From Luidia sarsii (Eukaryota; Echinodermata; Asteroidea; Paxillosida; Luidiidae): 64,000 bases of DNA. Numbering within the stretch: position 1 is the first letter of the stretch; the number at the start of each line of letters is the position of its first letter. The stretch is from the NCBI GenBank assembly GCA_949987565.1, contig OX465107.1, positions 19,430,273-19,494,272 of the forward strand, read 5' to 3'. Of the stretch, positions 1 to 11,183 are shown piece after piece. A model generated the notes under the pieces. That model worked only from the letters and a program-made list of their open reading frames with translations, was not told the origin of the DNA and did no database searches. A program made the position numbers and the translations under genes.

Positions 1-340
1 TATGGCAGCCTCTGGTGTGGGCAAGTGCAGAGGAAGCATCTGCTTTTCCATAGACTTGTGTGCTAGCCCCAGCCCAAGCCCTAGCCAATGACTCTGGACA
101 GGGCCAGACCTTCGTGAGGTTTTTAGACTGGTAGCCTGTCTGCACACAGTATCCATGTGACTCATGATGACATGGAGGCCTGTCCCTTGAACACAGTGTG
201 CCAGGGTATAGTGATCAGGGGACATGTAAGTACAGTCTAGGGATGCTTACTCTCCTTCTGACCTCTCAGCTCTGAGAGTGAGAGTGACCTGTCAACAATC
301 ACACGGCACGAGCACCACTACAGCTGTCCAATGTCACAAC

Positions 341-421
341 TTAAAAGGTCTTTGCCAATTTTTCAATTTGTTCAAAAAGTTTTCAGTCAGCTTTTCCTTT
401 GTTCCTTTGTTTATTTGACTT
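341..421 (+). mobile_element. SINE-A tail fragment
   Basis: AGGTCTTTGCCAATTTTTCA then AATTTGTTC and CAGTCAGCTTTTCCTTTG matches the tail of the SINE at 28160-28303 almost base for base. The tRNA-like head is missing. Confidence 0.55.
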
Positions 422-454
422 AAAAGGTGTAAAGGTTCAGAGTTTTGTATCTTC

Positions 455-479
455 GGGGGGGGGGGGGGGGGGGGGGGGG
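455..479. repeat. G homopolymer, 25 bases
   Basis: It is the longest of many G/C homopolymers. Others include 7364-7383 (20 G), 21859-21875 (17 C), 13586-13600, 16665-16679 and 22417-22431 (15 G each). Confidence 0.9.
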
Positions 480-750
480 ACTTGAGAAGTTGAGAAAAAC
501 AAGTGCTGGCCACTTCTCAGCAGCCTGTTGAAGTGGCCTCAAGCAGAACATGTGTAACAAATGCCTTCGACAATGGTGCAATAAGTGGTGCAATAAGTAC
601 CCACCATAGACTTTGTGTGGAGTGCACAGAAGAGTCATGTCTTCTGGTTATCCATTTTTTTTGGGGGGGGGAGGGGACGGGCTAACCACAATTCTACATA
701 ATTGGCTTGGAATTTCTTCTTCTTTTTTTCCTTTTATGAGACCACAGTAA

Positions 751-911
751 AATGCAAAAATGTTGTAAACTGCTTACTGACCAAAATGACCAAAATGCAA
801 ATATTAAAAACGTTTGGAGGGCCCGACTTTTTTTTATCCTAGCAGGACCTATCTTAAAGCCTTTGAGAAAGGTCCTGCCAGGATTGAAATGTCGGGCCCT
901 CCTAAAATTCA
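751..911. mobile_element. Foldback family FB1 copy
   Basis: The left arm starts TGCAAAAATGTTGTAAACTG and ends near the reverse complement of the shared core. The right arm carries the core GAAAGGTCCTGCCAGGATTG (864-883) and ends GGGCCCTCC. The two arms are imperfect inverted repeats of each other around a short spacer. Its right end is 35 bp from the exon B donor. It is non-coding and non-autonomous. Confidence 0.7.
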
Positions 912-946
912 TCTTTACGGAATCGATGGACGTCCCGCCCACTCAC

Positions 947-1046
947 CTTCACGGCCAAGTCTTCGTCGAGCCTCCTGCCCTTGGCGTTGTCTATCCGGTC
1001 CAACTTGTTGGTGCTCAGCTTGCGGACGGGACTGGTGAGCCACTTC
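947..1046 (-). CDS. trio: Trio/Kalirin-family RhoGEF, internal exon B (KWLTSPVRKLS block)
   Basis: The minus strand has an acceptor ending ATGTTCAG (the AG is 1047-1048), a 100-nt exon and a GTGAGT donor (941-946). The exon supplies one base to the split lysine and then 33 open codons, ending on a codon boundary. The protein starts KWLTSPVRKLSTNKLDRIDN and ends LDEDLAVK. KWLTSPVR(R/K)LS is the signature of the linker between SH3-1 and the second DH domain in Trio and Kalirin, which I recognise from memory of the family. The block is basic and has no catalytic residues. The next exon (KKLAHK-type stretch, then DH2) should lie below position 1, outside the window. In an invertebrate a single trio orthologue is expected. 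I cannot separate Trio from Kalirin on this segment. Confidence 0.85.
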
Positions 1047-2360
1047 CTGAACATGGCCACAGTTAGAAGGGAGAGCAGGGGGAGAAGAGAGGGGCAAGGG
1101 ATAGGCAGATAAAAAAATAAAAAAATCAATCAATTCCGACACAACAAATCTCTCTGGAGACAGTTTTCAACCGTGAAAAACAGTGAAGGTTTCTTGTCGT
1201 TGTTGTCCTCCTTCCTTCGCAACAAAGAAAGGCCCAGGACACGTCGGCGGTGCGCAAGTCCAAAGTCCCAGTTCGTCCACAATGTCACTCCCAGATAGAA
1301 GCTCAACAGAAGCGACGAAAATCACGCAATACAGCCGCACCGCTCATACTAAAAAATCAGCGCAATCAGCGAGCCGGACTGATTCTCGACACCTCCTCCT
1401 CTTGCTGTTCTCTTGATCGCGGAGTGCCCGATCAACTCATCCGACGACGTTAAGTACAGCATGAATGTGCCACAAATCCGACTTAAATAAAAACCAACCC
1501 AACCTTCACACCCTAAAATAAACGGAAAAGCAAAACAAAGCGTTGCTACAAACTGTGAATAGGAAATGCCCAGCTTCCTCGGGGGCTGAACTGCACCCAT
1601 GAGGAAGGTCAGGGCAACAAATTTCAGGAAAACCATGCAAGGGGAAATCCCCGCTGAACAATTTCCAATCACACATTCAGATGAATAACTTTGTTTCTGC
1701 AGCAGATGATTTCAACCCCCCAAAGGAATGAATAAAATCCACTTATCAAAATATTTCTTAGTAATTTATTTTGGGGCAAATTGATGATCAATGAGATTCA
1801 GAGAATCAGTATTTGTCGAGGACAAATTGTATCCAAAGAACAAAAAACCCAAGAGCAGACAGATTCAATGGAACGATAAAAAAGACCTTTTTACACATCT
1901 CAAATCTCAAAATAGTATTTTTCTTTCTATACCGGACAGAGGCACACTGCCAGGAGGGAAAAAACAGAACAGAAACGATGACCATCTTGGGACGCAGGAA
2001 AGTAGGCGACTCTTTCATGTTCGTACTCAGTTCTCGTTTGGCGCAGTGCAGAAACAACGGAAGAGCCTAATCTCTTTCATGAATTTTCATGGAGTATTCT
2101 GTCTATTTCTGACCCCTACTATAAACCAACTGTGAAAGGGGAGAAACAGGTGCCGTATTCCCAATTGGTTGGGGGTTTTTCGTGGTTGGGTTGTGGCTAA
2201 AAGGAGTTTCAAAAATGTCTTCCTAGAATCGCAGCAACGCCATCTTATTCAGATATTTCAGAGACGGGAAGTTGACAGGAGGAACACGGATGAGATATTC
2301 TCTGGGGAGAGCTGAGCTGGCAAACCCTTCCCCCCCCCCAACCAAAAAAAAGAGAAAAAT

Positions 2361-2374
2361 ATTACCATGGCAAC
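2361..2374. promoter_or_regulatory. X-box-like (RFX) motif
   Basis: ATTACCATGGCAAC is close to the RFX palindrome GTNRCC-N-RGYAAC. It lies in the exon A/exon B intron. A motif match only. Confidence 0.25.
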
Positions 2375-3276
2375 CATCCCCTAAGATTTGCTGCTGACGT
2401 GCAATCATATGCACATGCGTATTTTCTAGGGATTTTTTCTTTTTTTCTCAGGCATACGGTGAAGCTTAGCCAAACAGCCATTTTGCCAATTGGAGACGAT
2501 TTGACATCCAAGTTGTGGGCAATAACAAAATAAACTGCAGTGCATGAAATGCGAGACTACAAGTGGTTGCCCGGGGTTGCCCAGACTGTCACAAAACAAC
2601 GAAGCTAACCCCTCCCCCAAACAACGACAAAATACAAAATGCATGGATATTCAGAAATTATATTCCAGGCGTTGGAAAACTGTCATTCCCAACCACCCCC
2701 CCTCCCTGTTCAATACAACTTCAGGGGGTTTCCTTCCTTGCAGTTTTCATTTGCCGCGAAAATGTCACCCGCAGGAAACATAAAAAGTGCTTCCCTGGGT
2801 GAAGGTTGCCTGCTGCAAAGGACGGCGCAGTCATAGAGTGGAAATACTGCTTGATTATGCCGACCCCTGTGGACCTACCGTATCTACACTGAATTAAAGT
2901 CTCGCTTAGGACTCATTGGCGATAATGATCTCATCGCACTTTTCCGGAGCTTACAGCGCACGCTAACTGCTGCTCGAAATTCACAAGTAGGGCTGCTTAT
3001 TCCTCCTGTAAATCTGAATGGATGTCTATCTAATACATATTGATAGGAAGGACTGATACCAGGTTTTGTGTTGTTTACAACTAACACACAAAAAAGCTAT
3101 ATATAAAGCTGTAAACTGTTCCTTAGATAATAGACCTGAGGTGACATCTTTATGGGCATAGCTTGAAATTTGCCTCGTGGTTTGTATCTCCTTTAATAAC
3201 CGGCACTATTGTACTAATGTCAGTCTCCTGACAATGGTCAGATTACACACTGCTCGAAACGTTGCGTTACCGGCCC

Positions 3277-3344
3277 TTTTCAGAGCCACACACACACGCC
3301 TTCTCACAAGAGATGTGTTACATGGTGTCACGGCAAAACCTCCA
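3277..3344. repeat. Dispersed monomer of the 67-69 bp repeat
   Basis: CTTTTCAGAGCCACA, then GATGTGTTACATGGTGTCAC and GGCAAAACC, is the reverse complement of the unit at 19946-20014 with scattered changes. Confidence 0.5.
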
Positions 3345-3726
3345 CTTGTTACTTCCAATCTTATCTAGGAGTGTAACAAGCACGTATCAGTCCAGCATTC
3401 AGGATCATGCACATGGAAAGTGGGTTGCCTCTGCAAATGTATCAGCCTCAAACAAACAAGGTGTATGCATCTGCAGAAAGGCATTCAATAGACTACCAGC
3501 CTTTGACTACCATAGATCATTGCATTACATCGGTTTTTCCTGTTTGTTAGATTATCACATAACAATGGATTTTATTGAAAATTGTGCTCAGTGCACATCT
3601 CCAAAATAATCTCCAATGTCATGACTCCGCCAAGTGATGCACACCTCTGGGCTGCATCGCCTCATCCCCTCAACCTCTACTCCAGGCCATAGAATAAAAA
3701 GAGGTGTACACAAAGGTACAACTTAC

Positions 3727-3805
3727 TTGATGCTTCCCTTCCTCTTGGGGATGGGGTTGTCGCTGTTAATGGGCAGGGCGCTGTTGGCAGAACCAGCCTC
3801 TATGT
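3727..3805 (-). CDS. trio: Trio/Kalirin-family RhoGEF, internal exon A (inter-SH3/GEF2 linker)
   Basis: Trio and Kalirin are large cytoplasmic guanine-nucleotide exchange factors for Rac/RhoG (GEF1) and RhoA (GEF2) that act in axon guidance and cell migration. This exon is seen on the minus strand between a pyrimidine-rich acceptor ending in TCGTACAG and a consensus GTAAGT donor (3721-3726). It is 79 nt. It starts with two bases completing a codon, reads 25 open codons (IEAGSANSALPINSDNPIP then KRKGSI), and ends with AA. These two bases pair with the G that starts the next exon to make a lysine. The basic PKRKGSIK end leads directly into the conserved KWLTSPVR block of the next exon, as in the family's linker after the first SH3 domain. 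The proline/serine-rich first half is not conserved enough to recognise alone. Confidence rests on the splice sites, the phase match and the next exon. Confidence 0.8.
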
Positions 3806-4369
3806 CTGTACGAGAGAGAGAGAGAAAGACAGAAACACAGGTTAAGCATCAGGGTCGATGATGGTGATGAAGATCGAGGGTTCTACTGCGCTTTCACGGA
3901 ATCCATTACTCTGAACTGATGTCAGTGACTATCACTTAGCAGATGGGAATCACAAAATTTCACCCTGGACAATGGGCTCGGCAATTTTTTTTTTTTTCAC
4001 TGAGCCGGCTGACAGATTCCATGAAAAAGTCAAAGGCATCAAGTATCTGAGCCCTGGCAAATTCTGCACTCCAACCAATTTGGGCTCAATTCGGTAGAAT
4101 TTGTAACTTAATGACATGATGATAGCTACTGATACCATTTCTTGCTCACGGCAGATAAATCAGGCGTGGTAACCACCCTTGAGGCACTCCCCCCCCCTCC
4201 TTATGGGAGGTCTGCACATCAAAAGATTTCTGTCAAGCCAGGCATCAAATTGTGAGCTGCATTAGGGAATCATTATTTGGCATTGAAGCAAGGTTGATTC
4301 CAGGAACTTGAGATTCATCAAGGCATCGGCGATTGACTTATTTTTTAACAAGGTGAAATAATTTGAGGG

Positions 4370-4445
4370 CCAGACAGACAGACAGATTCACAAACAGACA
4401 GACTCACAGACCAACAGACAGACAGGCAGACGGACAGACAGACAC
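4370..4445. repeat. CAGA tetranucleotide tract
   Basis: Imperfect (CAGA)n with substitutions. Confidence 0.85.
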
Positions 4446-5469
4446 CGTGGCCAATGCTACTGCATCCTGATCTCTATCATAGCTTAAACGTAAGGAGTAA
4501 GTTCACTATCAGAAAAATAAACTCTCCTCGCATTCCAACTCATTCACAGTGAGTTTATTCATCCTCGCACTCATCTTATCTGGTGAATATTTTAGTGATT
4601 GCATTCACTCCAATCCTCCCTGACCAAGTCTTCAGTCAGCCACTGTTACTGGGCTTCCCCAAAACAAGCTATAAAGACAGAACACCTCTACATTAGCTGC
4701 GGGAATTAAGTTTACTTCAAAATAAGCAATAGAAATTATATTGCACAGAAATTGACAAACTATTTCCAGGGATATTTCCTGAAGCAAACAAACTACAGGT
4801 AATAGATTTGGGGTTTCTTTCTCTCAAGGTAATGCATTTAGACACTTGAACCAAATCGATTGAAAATTTGACTAAGACAAATTCTAATTTCAGCGAGTCA
4901 ATAATGGTCCATTAGCACTTCAATTAAACAAGGCATAAAACAAATTGTGATTAACTCAAATTATGAATTACTCACAATCGGGAAAAAAAAAATCAATGAA
5001 ATGAACTCAAAATCCCCAAAATGAATAATGGCAAGCTTGTTTCAGAAGGCAAAATGCAGCCAACCCCAAATCTCCTTATTCCCAGGCCTTTCCCCAAGGA
5101 GGATGGGGTGTGTGTGAGAGTGTGAGAGTGGGGGGGGGGGTTCCCTTGGTTGTCATGGAGATGACACCATGCCGCACATAAATCCCAGCAAATACTGAAC
5201 CGGTTACCAGCCCCGGACAAATAGAAGATGAAGTAGAGGGAGTGATGGCGAGAGAGAGAGAAAAAAAAACACGCCGCAGAGTAGATTGCTGTAATCCTCT
5301 GAGAGGCATACAGTGGGTCGTCCGTTTCCATGGAGATGTGGGGCGATGAGTCGCTGTGGAGACGTCTTCCTCTATGTGCCTCTGCCCCCGTTTGTGACAT
5401 GTTCTGTTCCAATATTCAGAGACTGATGATACGATATTCAAAGGCATACCCCTTTCGCCTCTGTGCTGT
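4446..5469. other. Unique AT-rich intron sequence
   Basis: No repeat family was recognised. It has a small inverted repeat with 11-bp arms (about 4947-4979, ATTGTGATTAA against its complement), many ATTA cores, a GA/A-rich patch at 5248-5270 and two CCATGGAGAT motifs (5154-5163 and 5328-5337). Minus-strand open frames near 5000-5480 lack splice signals and similarity. Confidence 0.5.
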
Positions 5470-5990
5470 GAGGCCTCCTCCATCCCCTTCTATACTGATC
5501 CCTCTCTCTCTTTCTCTCTTCTTCCTTCTCTTCATCAACCTTCCCCAAATCTCCCAGCTCTCTTATATTGTCTCTCCCACTCCTGTCTTCATTATCATCA
5601 TCACCATTATCTTCATTACGATCATCAGTATCATCATCTTTGATCAGCTTCAAAACGGGAGGGTTTGTGGACGGTGTCATCACAAACACTCCTATATTGT
5701 TTCACCCACAATGGAAAGCCTTAAGTTCTTATAAATTAGCATCATCATCGTTATCATTGTCGTCATTGTTATCATCCTAATCCGTCTCCCCTCCTTTCTC
5801 ACATCTCCTCCTCCTCCATCTCATCCTCTTCACCCCCACCATCCTCGCTGTCCACATCATCATCATTCTCAACACCCCCATCCTCTGCATCACTGGGACT
5901 TCTTCATCTCGAATCATGCCTTCATCTGCCTCATATTTAACCTCTTTTCCCCCCCTCCTCCCCCTCCCCCCTCTTTTGTGTGTGTGAGAG
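5470..5990. repeat. CT-rich and ATC-rich low-complexity region
   Basis: Pyrimidine-rich sequence with (ATC)n stretches at about 5588-5640, 5737-5776 and 5850-5870. No gene is seen. Confidence 0.75.
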
Positions 5991-7263
5991 GACCCCTGGC
6001 CTGCAGCATGCATAAATAGCACCGCGAAGAGAAAAAAAAATATCCCCTGAACACCCTAGAAACAAAGTGATAGTAATAACTTCTCCCGTCTCAGGCCCAT
6101 AGGGGGCACTGATGCAACCTAGGAATTGTCTTAAATCTCGGACAAAATGCCCCTGTGGCACATTCTTTGAATATGTAAAAGACATCCAGGCCTGTCTGAA
6201 ATGAAAAAAAAAAAATGGAAGAAAGGGAATATTCAATTCCCCATGCCGGCTACTTCATTTGATACCCGTGTCTGATTTTACGGAACTCGTTTTACTCGGA
6301 GCGGGCCCGTGGACAGAGTGGTAGGCTTCCGTTCTGAATGTTTAGGGTTACGCGGTTACTCCTCGTATAGGTATTCCACAGCTTGTGGAAGGCAAACAGC
6401 GGAGAAGACTCGTTGAAGCAACAGAGCCACTGGAGGACAAACAAAATCTGCTAAGAGGGGGGGGGGAGGTGTAAACGGTTGCCTCCATTCAAGGAGATTA
6501 TCAAAGGCCATTGTCGCATGGGGTGGATTGCTTGTGAAATGTTAACCCGGTTAAAAGGTCGGATGGCTCGTTTTTTCGGCTTGGCAAACCATGGGCAGAT
6601 ATCATCAAGCCTTTTTTTTTTCAGGCTTGAAGCACCAAAGTTTGCTTCAGCATGAAAAACCTCCCTCGATAAGTTCAAGGTTGCCAGTCAAAGTTCCATG
6701 AGTATCTCTTGATACACAGCTGGTATATGTCAATCGCAGCAAGCACCGCACAAAATATGGTATGAATTCTTGTGCTTAGACAATTTTCCTGATGAGCAAA
6801 TTTTCCTGCTTCGGCCGCTCCATGAAATTAGGCCCAAGTGCATTCAACCAAGGAGAATTTTTCTTTTAGTGATGCTTGAGCAAACCTAGGTCCTCTAAGC
6901 ATCTCTATGAGATCAGTCTTAGAGGAACGTTGGGTGAAAAGGTCAGGTCACGATTGGTTCAGTCTTGCACCATCGGTGAAGAGGGGGGGAGGGGGTTAGG
7001 CTGAGGATAGGGGTGTTTTAAGGACAGGGTGGAGGAGTGAGTTGTAGGATGCGAACGGACCCGTGGATTCGCGGAGCTTGGAGCTCTCCCGTTGAGACGT
7101 CCGATCGAGGTGAGCCACGATCGCAGCTTGAAAAACGCAGGCCCAATGCTCACCCCATCGCCCAATGGGCTGTGTGAAGAGAATACCCGGCAGTCTCTTG
7201 CAAAACTCTGCGTCCTTCGTTAAACAGGATGGCTAGCCGTCTCTTTGAGCGATTTCTTTCTTC
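5991..7263. other. Intron sequence, nothing called
   Basis: Unique sequence. A stretch at 6305-6360 (GGACAGAGTGGTAGGC) weakly resembles a decayed tRNA-like head. No exon or element could be supported. Confidence 0.4.
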
Positions 7264-7383
7264 TTTTTTTTTGGGGGGGGGGGTACCGTTGGCTGGAAGG
7301 TTCAAGTGGACTCTCGACTGGCAGCCACATTAAAAAAAAACACACAAAAAAAACGGGGCTTCCGGGGGGGGGGGGGGGGGGGG
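7264..7383. repeat. T-run/G-run junction and 20-G homopolymer
   Basis: Nine T then eleven G at 7264-7283, with a second, 20-base G run at 7364-7383 after an A-rich patch. Confidence 0.9.
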
Positions 7384-9554
7384 TCTTGAGCGAGATTTGG
7401 TTGCTGTCAGAGCAACTCCGTGAAATTGCCCCTGCCGATCCTTCATGGTAACAAAAAGAAAAAAAAGAAAAACAAGATTGTTCACAGCCGGGAAGGGTAC
7501 TCCTGGATGTGTGTTCTCGATGACGGACGGCGCAACAACACCCTGCCCACGGTTAGCTGGCTCCCTGCTGGGGCCCCTCTGCAGACCCGCACTCGCTCAC
7601 ACGATCACTGCCCCCCTCCCTCCCTCCTTCCCGCCAACCCGACAGTGCTCAGGCTGCGACCGCAGGTAACGACGAGTGGGCGTGGCAAAGTAGCGTGCAC
7701 GACCGGAGAAGTAGGTTAAGCGTGATTGGAGTAGTCTGCCGAAGACTCGTGAATTACAGAAGGAAACTGTGGCATAAATACATATTCCCCTCGATCTTTT
7801 ATCCCCCCCCCCCCACCGACCCCTCTTTTTTTTTCTCCACAAATTCAAACAAACCGAGGTCAGCACTGAAGAAGAGAACAAAAAGAGGAAGAAGATAAAG
7901 GGGAGATGCGGGGAAGGGACAGGAGGTGCGAGGAAATCAATACAGCCTATCTCCTGAATACATACGGGCGTTCATCTGCAAGCGGCCCGGTCTACAGTGC
8001 GAAGCTCGGTCATGTGACCCAATCCCCCACCCCCCCATCTACATGCTGTCCCCTCAGCTACACACTTGAGCTAACAGAAATCGGTTTCCCCCGGCAACCG
8101 GACGTCATGGTGAACTTGCTGATGACGCAGTTTGTATTGTGGATGATGATGGGGGAGGAGGGGAGGAGGAGGGCGGGAGAGGGGGAGGAGGAGGAGGGCG
8201 GGGCAGGGGGGAGGTGGGGGGGGGGTAAGGGGGGAGAGGGGATGGGGATAAGGAAGAGAGAGACACCCTGCTCAATTGCAAGGTTTTCTGATAACAGTCA
8301 CCATCTTGCTACCATGCTTTCATCCGCACTCCATCTACATTGTGTGAATCGAATACTGTACAGCCTCTGTTTTCCTCCATTCCCCTCTAACCCAGTTGCA
8401 TCAATTGCAATTCTCCTCCCAGGCCAAACAAAGTCCAGACAAAGAGGCACTTAACTCTAGTTCACCAAGTGGACCGGGTCATAATCGGGTTTTCTCTTTC
8501 TCCTTAAAAGCCTTCTTTATAAAAAAAATAAAAAACGGGTCATTTTTTTGGTTTGTTTTTCCAGTCTGCATACAGATGACCCTCAGTATAAAGTCTCCTG
8601 ATAATCCAACACAGATACTCTCACCAGCACACTCTATCTATCCAAAGGTGTAGCTTCGGAACAGCTTCTTCCCTCGTCCAGTCTCTCTCTCTGGAATTCC
8701 CTTCTTGGTTCTTGTTTTCCCCCAGCCTACCATCTTGCCCTTTTTAAGAGGAATGTCAATGTCAATCTCCGGCCTCCCTGAGTCCCTCTCTATCTCCTTC
8801 TGTCCTTAGCCCTTAACCTGGAGTGGCTTTATAGCCTTGTTTTGTCCGAATTTGCATAAAACAAAACCACACACACAAAACCCAGATTTGCCCACACCTA
8901 CAGCTACAAATTTCTAAACTGTTCCTACACCCCCCCCCCAAAAAAAATAATTGATCAATGGTAGCAAGCACTACTCCTTCCACATGCAGCCCCACCCAAT
9001 CGTCCGCCAATGGTGCATACCATCGCGCCATATGGAACACAGCTTTGAACGCTGGTGCCCCGCAGACAAGCTGATAACGCCCCCCCCCCCCCTTTCCCCC
9101 GGCCTTGTTTGTGGCAGAGACCTTGACGGAGAGACAGCCAGCTTTAAAAGAACTTGATGAGGCGGAGAAAAAGAAGAAAAAAGAAAGAACAAAAATGCCA
9201 TGTGTATTTCTCATCTGCAGTCTTCCGTCTTTCTGGTTTGGTTTGGTTTCCATCCCATTTTTTTTTTCTCCCCCAGTCGTGCAGCGAGGCATGGTTTGGC
9301 CTTCCAGTCCTGAAATAGCCATCGAGGGACAAGGCTTCAAACGGTTTAGATACGAGGATTTTTTTAGGGTGATACGAGAAATACAAAAAAGAAGAAGAGA
9401 ACATGAGCACTTTGGTCTTGGATCGGAGCCCCAAGATCTTGATCTGAGATCAAGGACGACAATGCAGAGCTATGCAAGAATGCTGGAAGTGTGGATGGCC
9501 AATAAGGGCAAGATGACTTCAGGGCCACTTATACGCCAACCCCCCACCCCCTGC
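7384..9554. other. Intron sequence, nothing called apart from listed tracts
   Basis: Unique sequence of mixed composition with a C run at 7805-7814, a C-run/A-run junction at 8930-8947 and a C run at 9080-9092. Open frames here show no recognisable family and no paired splice sites. Confidence 0.4.
8137..8265. repeat. G-rich purine tract
   Basis: Many runs of three to ten G separated by A. It could form G-quadruplex on the plus strand. Open frames through it are low-complexity artefacts. Confidence 0.8.
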
Positions 9555-9950
9555 AATCGTTTGGATCGCGAATTGAATCGCGATTCAAAATCCCCTGTTT
9601 TTCAGTAAATGCGATAATTAGTGGGATTTGAATCCCTTTGCTGAATTGCGNNNNNNNNNNNNNNNNNNNNNNNNNNNNNNNNNNNNNNNNNNNNNNNNNN
9701 NNNNNNNNNNNNNNNNNNNNNNNNNNNNNNNNNNNNNNNNNNNNNNNNNNNNNNNNNNNNNNNNNNNNNNNNNNNNNNNNNNNNNNNNNNNNNNNNNNNN
9801 NNNNNNNNNNNNNNNNNNNNNNNNNNNNNNNNNNNNNNNNNNNNNNNNNNCACCCGCAAGGACACATCCACCATTTGACCGCAACTGCTGAGCATAATCG
9901 GATCGCGATTTTTTTGGGGGGGTCCGTGAACGCGAGCAAAACAATCCAGT
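9555..9950. mobile_element. CGATT-foldback (FB2) fragments flanking an assembly gap
   Basis: Before the gap are ATCGCGAATTGAATCGCGAT and a TTAGTGGGATTTGAATCCC stretch. After it are ACCGCAACTGCTGAGCATAA and TCGGATCGCGATTTTTTTGG. These match the termini and interior of the complete FB2 copy at 43404-43893, so the 200-N gap probably sits inside one element. Confidence 0.5.
9651..9850. other. Assembly gap, 200 N
   Basis: Exactly 200 N, so the size is probably a placeholder. Both flanks carry FB2 element sequence. Confidence 0.95.
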
Positions 9951-9984
9951 TTTTGAGTCGCCATGCAAATCGGGCTCGTACTCG

Positions 9985-10120
9985 GACGAGGCATGCAGTC
10001 GGCGAGGACGGCAAGCCACGAGGTGCCAGGTTCGAATCCTGCCTGTGCTGCAAGACCCGGAAAAACTACAGCCGACAGCTGCATCCTCCAGGGGCTCTGA
10101 CAATAACGCAGACAGTATTA
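9985..10120 (+). mobile_element. Possible tRNA-like SINE, third type
   Basis: GCATGCAGTCGGCGAGGACG is followed by a clean B-box GGTTCGAATCC at 10031-10041. An A-box is not clear and no second copy was recognised, so this is tentative. Confidence 0.3.
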
Positions 10121-10521
10121 CGTGTACGGTGCATCAGGCCATGATATTCAATTAGAATTGTTTACCTACAGACACCCCGGAGTCTAGACTGCACGAGAAA
10201 AGAAAAAATAATCATTGTGACTCTGTTTACATTCCTCAAGCTATAACTTGCCCCTGCATATGATTACGATAAAAAAAAATCGCTTTCATAAAAAGAACAT
10301 TCATCATATATATATATTCATAATAATGTACAATCAGTTTTCATTAAAAAAAGTTCTAAACAGAATTAACGAAATTACTTTAACCAATTTGGCAGTTGGT
10401 GATGTGGTTACGTCAATTTCTGCAAAATTACGGGCAGTGATGAAATAAGACGTGGACGCCTGACTTGACACAAATTAATTACTTGGAAGTAACCACACTT
10501 GAGAGATACTGCACAGAATGA

Positions 10522-10589
10522 AAGGGGTGTGGAGAGGGAGGGGGAGGCAGAGAGGAAGGGAGAGAGGGAGAGAGGGAGAGAGGGATAGA

Positions 10590-10631
<42 letters not shown>

Positions 10632-10930
10632 GAGAGGGGAGGGAGAGAGGGAGAGGGAGGTGGAGAGAGTGGGAAGAGAGGGAGAGAGGAGAGATAGAGC
10701 GAGAGAGAGAGAGAGGGGGGGTGGGGAGAGGGAGAGGGAGGCGGAGAGAGGGATAGAGAGAGAGAGAGAGAGAGAGGGGGGAGGGAGGGAGAGAGGGAGA
10801 GGGAGGTGGAGAGAGAGGGAAGAGAGGGAGAGAGGAGGGATAGAGCGAGAGAGAGAGAGAGAGGGGGGTGGGGAGAGGGAGAGGGAGGCGGAGAGGGAGA
10901 GAGAGAGAGAGAGAGGGGTAGAGAGAGGTG

Positions 10931-11026
<96 letters not shown>

Positions 11027-11183
11027 GAGAGACAGAGACAGAGAGAGACAGAGACAGAGACAGAGAGAAAGAGAGAGAGATGGGTGGGAGAGAGAGAGGG
11101 AGAGAAAGAGACAGACAGACAGACAGAAAGAGAGAGAGAGGGAAGAGAAAGAGAGGAAAGAGAGAGAGAGAGAGGGGGGGGGG
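10522..11183. repeat. GA microsatellite array
   Basis: (GA)n with GGGA and GACA blocks. A duplicated segment of about 145 bp (GAGGGAGAGGGAGGTGGAGA) occurs near 10640-10790 and 10790-10930. The purine strand is plus. Confidence 0.95.

Larger units (their letters stand above)
1..946 (-). other. Intron downstream of exon B (partial)
   Basis: This is sequence 3' of exon B in the gene's direction, running out of the window. It contains a SINE tail (341-421), a 25-G homopolymer (455-479), a T-run/G-run junction (655-671) and a foldback element (751-911) ending only 35 bp from the exon B donor. I see no exon in it. Positions 1-340 are unique sequence with no recognisable feature. Confidence 0.7.
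1047..3726 (-). other. Intron between exon A and exon B
   Basis: A 2.68 kb intron bounded by the GTAAGT donor of exon A and the TTCAG acceptor of exon B. It is mostly unique, moderately AT-rich sequence. It holds an X-box-like motif (2361-2374), a C-run followed by A-rich sequence near 2330-2350, and one diverged monomer of a tandem repeat (3277-3344). A 67-codon open frame at 2884-3087 on the minus strand has no splice signals or recognisable similarity and was not called. Confidence 0.75.

Noticed and set aside
2884..3087. 67-codon minus-strand frame between exons A and B
   Set aside because: It ends in a stop, has no acceptor/donor pair and no similarity.
4993..5483. Minus-strand frames just upstream of exon A that might be the SH3 exon
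   Set aside because: The translation lacks any SH3 pattern (no ALYDF, W or GLVP motif) and no suitable donor with the needed phase was found.
7420..7719. 99-codon plus-strand frame, and a minus-strand open stretch over the same bases
   Set aside because: Neither frame resembles a known domain, and no splice donor follows the open stretch.
9529..10144. Open frames spanning the N gap (also at 60194-60742)
   Set aside because: The apparent length comes from ambiguous bases. The flanking sequence is repeat.
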